Below, piece by piece: positions 53,334 to 57,601 of a stretch of DNA of 57,601 nucleotides. Position 1 is the stretch's first letter. Each line of letters opens with the position of its first letter. The DNA is taken from positions 1 to 57,601 of the forward strand of contig NZ_AZDP01000043.1 of the NCBI RefSeq assembly GCF_001435525.1, written 5' to 3'. The position numbers and the translations under genes were made by a program. The notes beneath the pieces are model-generated. The model made no database searches and had not been told where the DNA came from. It saw only the letters and a program-made list of their open reading frames with translations. This stretch comes from Levilactobacillus koreensis JCM 16448. GTDB lineage: Bacteria > Bacillota > Bacilli > Lactobacillales > Lactobacillaceae.

Positions 53334-53527
53334 CCGCACTCTGGCTGCCAGGAATTCCGCCTGCTGTGGGGACGCTTCAGACTGGAAAATCACCAGTCTT
53401 CTCGCTCGCTTTGAAGCCACGAAGACCGCGTGTCTCCAAAGTCGCCCGTGCTGTAAGCTGGCTGATGATGAAGCGCCAGCCAACACCACCTCCACGGCTG
53501 GCTACGTCCCTGTCCTCCTCCGGCTCT
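53334..53527 (-). repeat. Family 1 structured repeat, copy J
   Basis: It starts CCGCACTCTGGCTGCCAGGA and ends CCTCCTCCGGCTCT. Hairpin III AGACTGG/CCAGTCT, hairpin II CTTTGAAG facing CTCCAAAG, hairpin I GCTGGC/GCCAGC with a longer loop. No family 2 partner follows; instead a promoter and structured RNA lie beyond it. Confidence 0.8.
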
Positions 53528-53618
53528 GACTGTGCTTTACCACGACAACAGTCGGGAAAAGTGAAAACTTAGTACTTTCAATCTTTGGTTTCGGTTTAGT
53601 CAGGGCGCATTCTAACGA

Positions 53619-53648
53619 TTGACAGCCGTTAGTGTGGCGTGCTACTCT
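53619..53648 (+). promoter_or_regulatory. Consensus promoter of the orphan structured RNA
   Basis: TTGACA (53619-53624), an 18-bp spacer and TACTCT (53643-53648) with an extended TGC. The predicted start is near 53655. Confidence 0.65.
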
Positions 53649-53654
53649 ATGACC

Positions 53655-53831
53655 AACTAAAAGTATCGGAGGGTTGCTGGATGTCGGTCGTTCAATAGGT
53701 GTTACGCAGGAAGCTGAAAAGTGGGCAAGTGCCTGCTAGTTTTAGTGTACCCGCAACCACTTGAACGAAAACTGACATCTGCGCCCACACAAAATTTTTC
53801 AGGGGTGCAGTCTCGACTGTGCCCTTTTTTG
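53655..53831 (+). ncRNA. Orphan structured RNA (riboswitch-like leader or small RNA)
   Basis: A long closing stem: GATGTC (53680) with GACATC (53774), and TCGTTCAA (53688) with TTGAACGA (53761), extended outward by GC and GGG/CCC. Alternative pairings GGTTGC/GCAACC (53672/53753) and GTGGGC/GCCCAC (53721/53783) would make pseudoknots. It ends in a terminator, GGGTGCAG/CTGTGCCC plus six T (53803-53830). CTGCGCCC (53779-53786) can pair with the terminator's GGGTGCAG, giving an antiterminator that excludes both closing stem and terminator. I do not recognise the class. It may be a cis-regulatory leader of the GTPase gene 84 nt later or a free RNA of 6S-like shape. Confidence 0.5.
53803..53831 (+). 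terminator. Terminator of the orphan RNA
   Basis: GGGTGCAG, loop TCTCGA, CTGTGCCC, then TTTTTT. The 5' arm has an alternative partner at 53779-53786. Confidence 0.75.
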
Positions 53832-53914
53832 TACGCAAAATTAATGGGGTGGTTATAGTCACCTTTCGTTACCAGCCTTTCGGGTACCACCGTTTGCGAA
53901 AGGAATTATCGAAA

Positions 53915-54988
53915 TTGAAAATTGATTTAAACCAATACGGGTGTACCGAACAATTGAAACGGCTCGCCGCCGCGTCTCCTGACTTCGACTTGGCGCGCGT
54001 GACCGAGCAGCACCGAGAAACTTACCAAGTCATCAGTGTGGCTGGGCCGTTACCAGCGGAAATCGCGGGTAAGCTCCGTCATGACCTGACCGTTGCAACC
54101 GAACTGCCGGCGGTCGGTGATTGGGTGTTGATCACGGTCACCCCCGACCAACAGTTGGCCCTGATTCAACGCGTTTTGCCGCGGCAGAGTGTGTTAGAGC
54201 GAGCAGCGGTTGGTAAGACGGGGGCTGGCCAGATCATTGCGGCCAACGTGGACACCATCTTCATCTGTATGTCGCTCAATGCGAATTTTAACGTTCACCG
54301 GGTCGAACGCTACCTGACCATGGCGTGGGACAGTGGGGCGGTGCCGGTCGTGGTGCTGACCAAGGCCGATTTGTGTGCCGATGTGACCGCCAAGCTAGAT
54401 GAGCTAGCCGACGTGACGATGGGCGTGGACGTGATCACCTGCTCCGCGCAAACTGGGGACGGTGTTGACGCACTCAAAGCCTATGTGACTGGTAACCGGA
54501 CCGTTTCCTTCATCGGCTCGTCTGGTGTCGGTAAGTCGACGCTGATCAACGGTTTACTGGGCGGAGATGTTCTGGCTACGAAAGCAATTCGTACGGATGA
54601 TGACAAGGGTCGCCACACGACCACGTCACGGGAACTCTTGCGGGTGCCAACTGGCGGCGTGGTGATTGACACGCCGGGGATGCGCGAGCTACAGGTCCAA
54701 AGCGGCGACCTGACCAAGGCCTTTGCGGACATTACCACATTAGCCAGCCAGTGTAAATTTCGGAACTGCACCCATCAAACGGAGCCAGGATGCGCCGTTC
54801 AGGCGGCTATTACGACGGGGGAGTTAGATGCAAGTCGCCTAGCGAGTTACCGTAAACTCCAGCTGGAGATCAGCTATAGCGACATGAGCGCCCGTGAACG
54901 GGAGAACGCCAAGATCCAACGCTTCTTTGGGAGCAAAAAGGAAATGAAGCGAACCATGGAACACGTGCAGAAGATTCGCCGGCGGTAA
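53915..54988 (+). CDS. RsgA-type circularly permuted GTPase
   Basis: A 357-aa ribosome small-subunit-dependent GTPase. N-terminal OB fold (AVGDWVLITVTPDQQLALIQRVLPRQSVLER), then G4 before G1: VLTKADLC, GSSGVGKSTLINGL (P-loop), DTPGMREL (G3); C-terminal zinc site CKFRNCTHQTEPGC. The N-terminus is longer than in the standard Firmicutes RsgA found beside prkC, so it may be a second paralogue. The TTG at 53915 is chosen for AAAGGA upstream; the open frame back to 53819 overlaps the terminator. Confidence 0.87.
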   Translation: MKIDLNQYGCTEQLKRLAAASPDFDLARVTEQHRETYQVISVAGPLPAEIAGKLRHDLTVATELPAVGDWVLITVTPDQQLALIQRVLPRQSVLERAAVGKTGAGQIIAANVDTIFICMSLNANFNVHRVERYLTMAWDSGAVPVVVLTKADLCADVTAKLDELADVTMGVDVITCSAQTGDGVDALKAYVTGNRTVSFIGSSGVGKSTLINGLLGGDVLATKAIRTDDDKGRHTTTSRELLRVPTGGVVIDTPGMRELQVQSGDLTKAFADITTLASQCKFRNCTHQTEPGCAVQAAITTGELDASRLASYRKLQLEISYSDMSARERENAKIQRFFGSKKEMKRTMEHVQKIRRR

Positions 54989-55157
54989 TAGCTAGTTAGG
55001 TTGGTAAGACAAACAAACCCTAATATTTTAAATGAATGATTAATCAGTTCGTCCTGCTCTGGCTAATAGGTTATTAGTTGGAAGGGGACGAATTTTTTGG
55101 AGCATATTTGAATGATGTCAATGGTAGGGTGGATGATCTAACTGAAAGGTCAGACGG

Positions 55158-55335
55158 TGGGTCGCTGTGGTTGTGTTGGAAATCGGTCTAAGTCGGTGGC
55201 AGCCAGGGGTACACCAGGCGTGGCGATCTTGTTAACTGGCAATAAGATGACGGCACGTGTTCGTGGCCCCAAAGCGAGCAAGGAGAAGGGGCTATTCCAG
55301 TTTGAAGTGTATCCACAGCACGGCAGCTACAGGGC
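55158..55335 (+). repeat. Family 1 repeat, decayed copy K
   Basis: Order of family 1 blocks is kept (GCAGCCAGGG, CCAGGCGTGG, GTTAACTGGC, CACGTGTTCGTGGC, AAAGCGAGC, TATCCACAGCA), but stem arms no longer pair well. Confidence 0.5.
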
Positions 55336-55411
55336 AACTAATTTCAACACGGCCGAACCTATGGCGCCCAACCTCTCAGCGAGTCATGACCGAAATAGTT
55401 TGTCAAATTCC

Positions 55412-55440
55412 TTGATTTTTAAAAGGAAAAACCATATATT
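55412..55440 (+). promoter_or_regulatory. Sigma-A promoter of groES-groEL
   Basis: TTGATT, a 17-bp spacer, TATATT. Confidence 0.75.
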
Positions 55441-55451
55441 AGATATTGTGA

Positions 55452-55487
55452 TTAGCACTTATGTTAGTCAAGTGCTAACAGTGCTAA
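55452..55487. promoter_or_regulatory. CIRCE element (HrcA operator) with an extra half-site
   Basis: TTAGCACTT, 9 bp, AAGTGCTAA (55452-55478), matching CIRCE TTAGCACTC-N9-GAGTGCTAA. A third half, CAGTGCTAA, follows directly at 55479-55487. It lies just after the predicted start point. Confidence 0.92.
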
Positions 55488-55513
55488 AAAGTAAGTTTAT
55501 TGGAGGGATTCAA

Positions 55514-55798
55514 GTGTTAAAACCATTAGGAGACCGCGTCATTTTAGATCAACCAGAAGAAGAAGAAACCACGGTTGGCGGCATTGTTTTAGCAAGTAAT
55601 GCCCAAGAAAAGCCTTCAACGGCCAATGTCGTTGCAGTTAGCGATGGTCGTGTGTTAGACAATGGCGACAAGGTAGCCCCAACTGTTAAGGTTGGCGACA
55701 AGGTATTGTTTGATAAGTATGCCGGTACTGAAGTTAAGTACGATGGTAAGACGTATCTTGTTTTACACGAAAAGGATTTAGTCGCAGTTATTGACTAG
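55514..55798 (+). CDS. groES: Co-chaperonin GroES
   Basis: A 94-aa cap of the chaperonin. [28 protein letters not shown] contains the mobile loop; the rest ([33 protein letters not shown]) is standard. The GTG at 55514 follows TGGAGGGA. Heat-shock control by HrcA through CIRCE. Confidence 0.97.
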   Translation: MLKPLGDRVILDQPEEEETTVGGIVLASNAQEKPSTANVVAVSDGRVLDNGDKVAPTVKVGDKVLFDKYAGTEVKYDGKTYLVLHEKDLVAVID

Positions 55799-55853
55799 TG
55801 ACTTTCCCACTAATACGATTGAATATAAAAATTTTAGTATGAGGTGAATTTAA

Positions 55854-57482
<1,629 letters not shown>

Positions 57483-57513
57483 AACTTAACTCACTAGCGA
57501 GCTAGTGAAAAAA

Positions 57514-57551
57514 GAAGAAGCCAACCGGTGTTTGCCGGTTGGCTTCTTTGT
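57514..57551 (+). terminator. Terminator of groES-groEL
   Basis: AAGAAGCCAACCGG, loop TGTTTG, CCGGTTGGCTTCTT, then TGTGTG. The T-run is cut short where the intron-like sequence begins. Confidence 0.85.
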
Positions 57552-57553
57552 GT

Positions 57554-57601
57554 GTGCGCCCGGCATGGGCGCTAACTAGGCGGTGAAAGTCCGCTGTGGA
57601 C
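57554..57601 (+). mobile_element. 5' end of a probable group II intron (continues past the window)
   Basis: GTGCG matches the group II intron 5' consensus GUGYG. It is followed by GCGCCC-GGCAT-GGGCGC, a domain I hairpin typical of bacterial introns, and by GGCGGTGAAAGTCCGC, which resembles the conserved GGUGNNAGUCC element. It starts about 5 bp after an intrinsic terminator stem, the site preference known for group IIC introns. The reverse transcriptase gene would lie to the right, outside the window. Confidence 0.6.

Larger units (their letters stand above)
54989..55513. other. Region upstream of groES with a decayed repeat
   Basis: 55158-55335 is a degraded family 1 copy. A sigma-A promoter and CIRCE follow at 55412-55487. 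The apparent upstream frame of groES from 55157 runs through the repeat and is not coding. 54989-55157 shows nothing clear. Confidence 0.5.

Noticed and set aside
53819-53914. N-terminal extension of the RsgA-type GTPase
   Set aside because: Overlaps the RNA terminator; a TTG with a ribosome binding site lies at 53915.
55157-55513. N-terminal extension of GroES
   Set aside because: Runs through a decayed repeat, the promoter and CIRCE; GroES is complete from the GTG at 55514.

Overview
The window is a chromosomal segment of a Lactobacillaceae bacterium, most like Levilactobacillus (the L. brevis group). The evidence is low-GC Gram-positive housekeeping synteny, many TTG/GTG starts with strong AGGAGG-type ribosome binding sites, and ribosomal and GroEL proteins of lactobacillus type. 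The species cannot be fixed by reading alone. Nearly every gene is core. The accessory character lies in the intergenic DNA, which is unusually rich in structured repeats.

Layout. 1-5.6 kb, minus strand: a membrane GGDEF diguanylate cyclase, an EAL phosphodiesterase, a zinc-type substrate-binding lipoprotein behind a Zur-like palindrome, a GNAT acetyltransferase and an LCP cell-wall ligase. 5.9-12.2 kb, plus strand: an AEC transporter, an EamA transporter, a phosphoglycerate mutase, a serine hydrolase and PepC. 12.4-13.4 kb, minus strand: rpiA and a small GNAT. 14.1-27.6 kb, plus strand: dut, radA, a PIN/TRAM protein, gltX, cysS-mrnC-rlmB-rae1, a SigH-like sigma factor, rpmG-secE-nusG, rplK-rplA and rplJ-rplL with ribosomal-protein leaders. 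27.9-33.5 kb: FMN reductase, mprF, a LOG protein (minus strand) and a 3-hydroxyacyl-CoA dehydrogenase. 33.5-37.7 kb, minus strand: the class Ib ribonucleotide reductase genes nrdH-nrdE-nrdF behind paired NrdR boxes. 37.8-47.3 kb, plus strand: an RsmC-like methyltransferase, tadA, SRP RNA, then dnaX-ebfC-recR-yaaL-tmk-darA-holB-yabA-rsmI-thioesterase. 47.8-57.5 kb: tsaB-rimI-tsaD, an ABC-F ATPase (minus strand), rex, an orphan structured RNA followed by an RsgA-type GTPase, and groES-groEL under CIRCE. The last 48 bases look like the 5' end of a group II intron inserted just after the groEL terminator.

Intergenic repeats. Three related families are dispersed between genes. Family 1 (about 185 bp) and family 2 (about 160 bp) have different terminal inverted repeats but share internal hairpin modules. 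Their stems differ in sequence between copies while pairing is kept, so the fold appears to be under selection. Family 2 always lies about 100-116 bp from a family 1 copy in one fixed relative orientation. One locus is a family 1/family 2 chimera, and one family 1 copy carries a family 3 unit in place of its first hairpin.

The other notable object is an approximately 180-nt structured RNA at 53.65-53.83 kb. It has its own consensus promoter, a long closing stem, possible pseudoknot pairings, and an intrinsic terminator whose 5' arm can pair with the 3' strand of the closing stem. It could be a riboswitch-like leader for the RsgA-type GTPase or an independent 6S-like small RNA.
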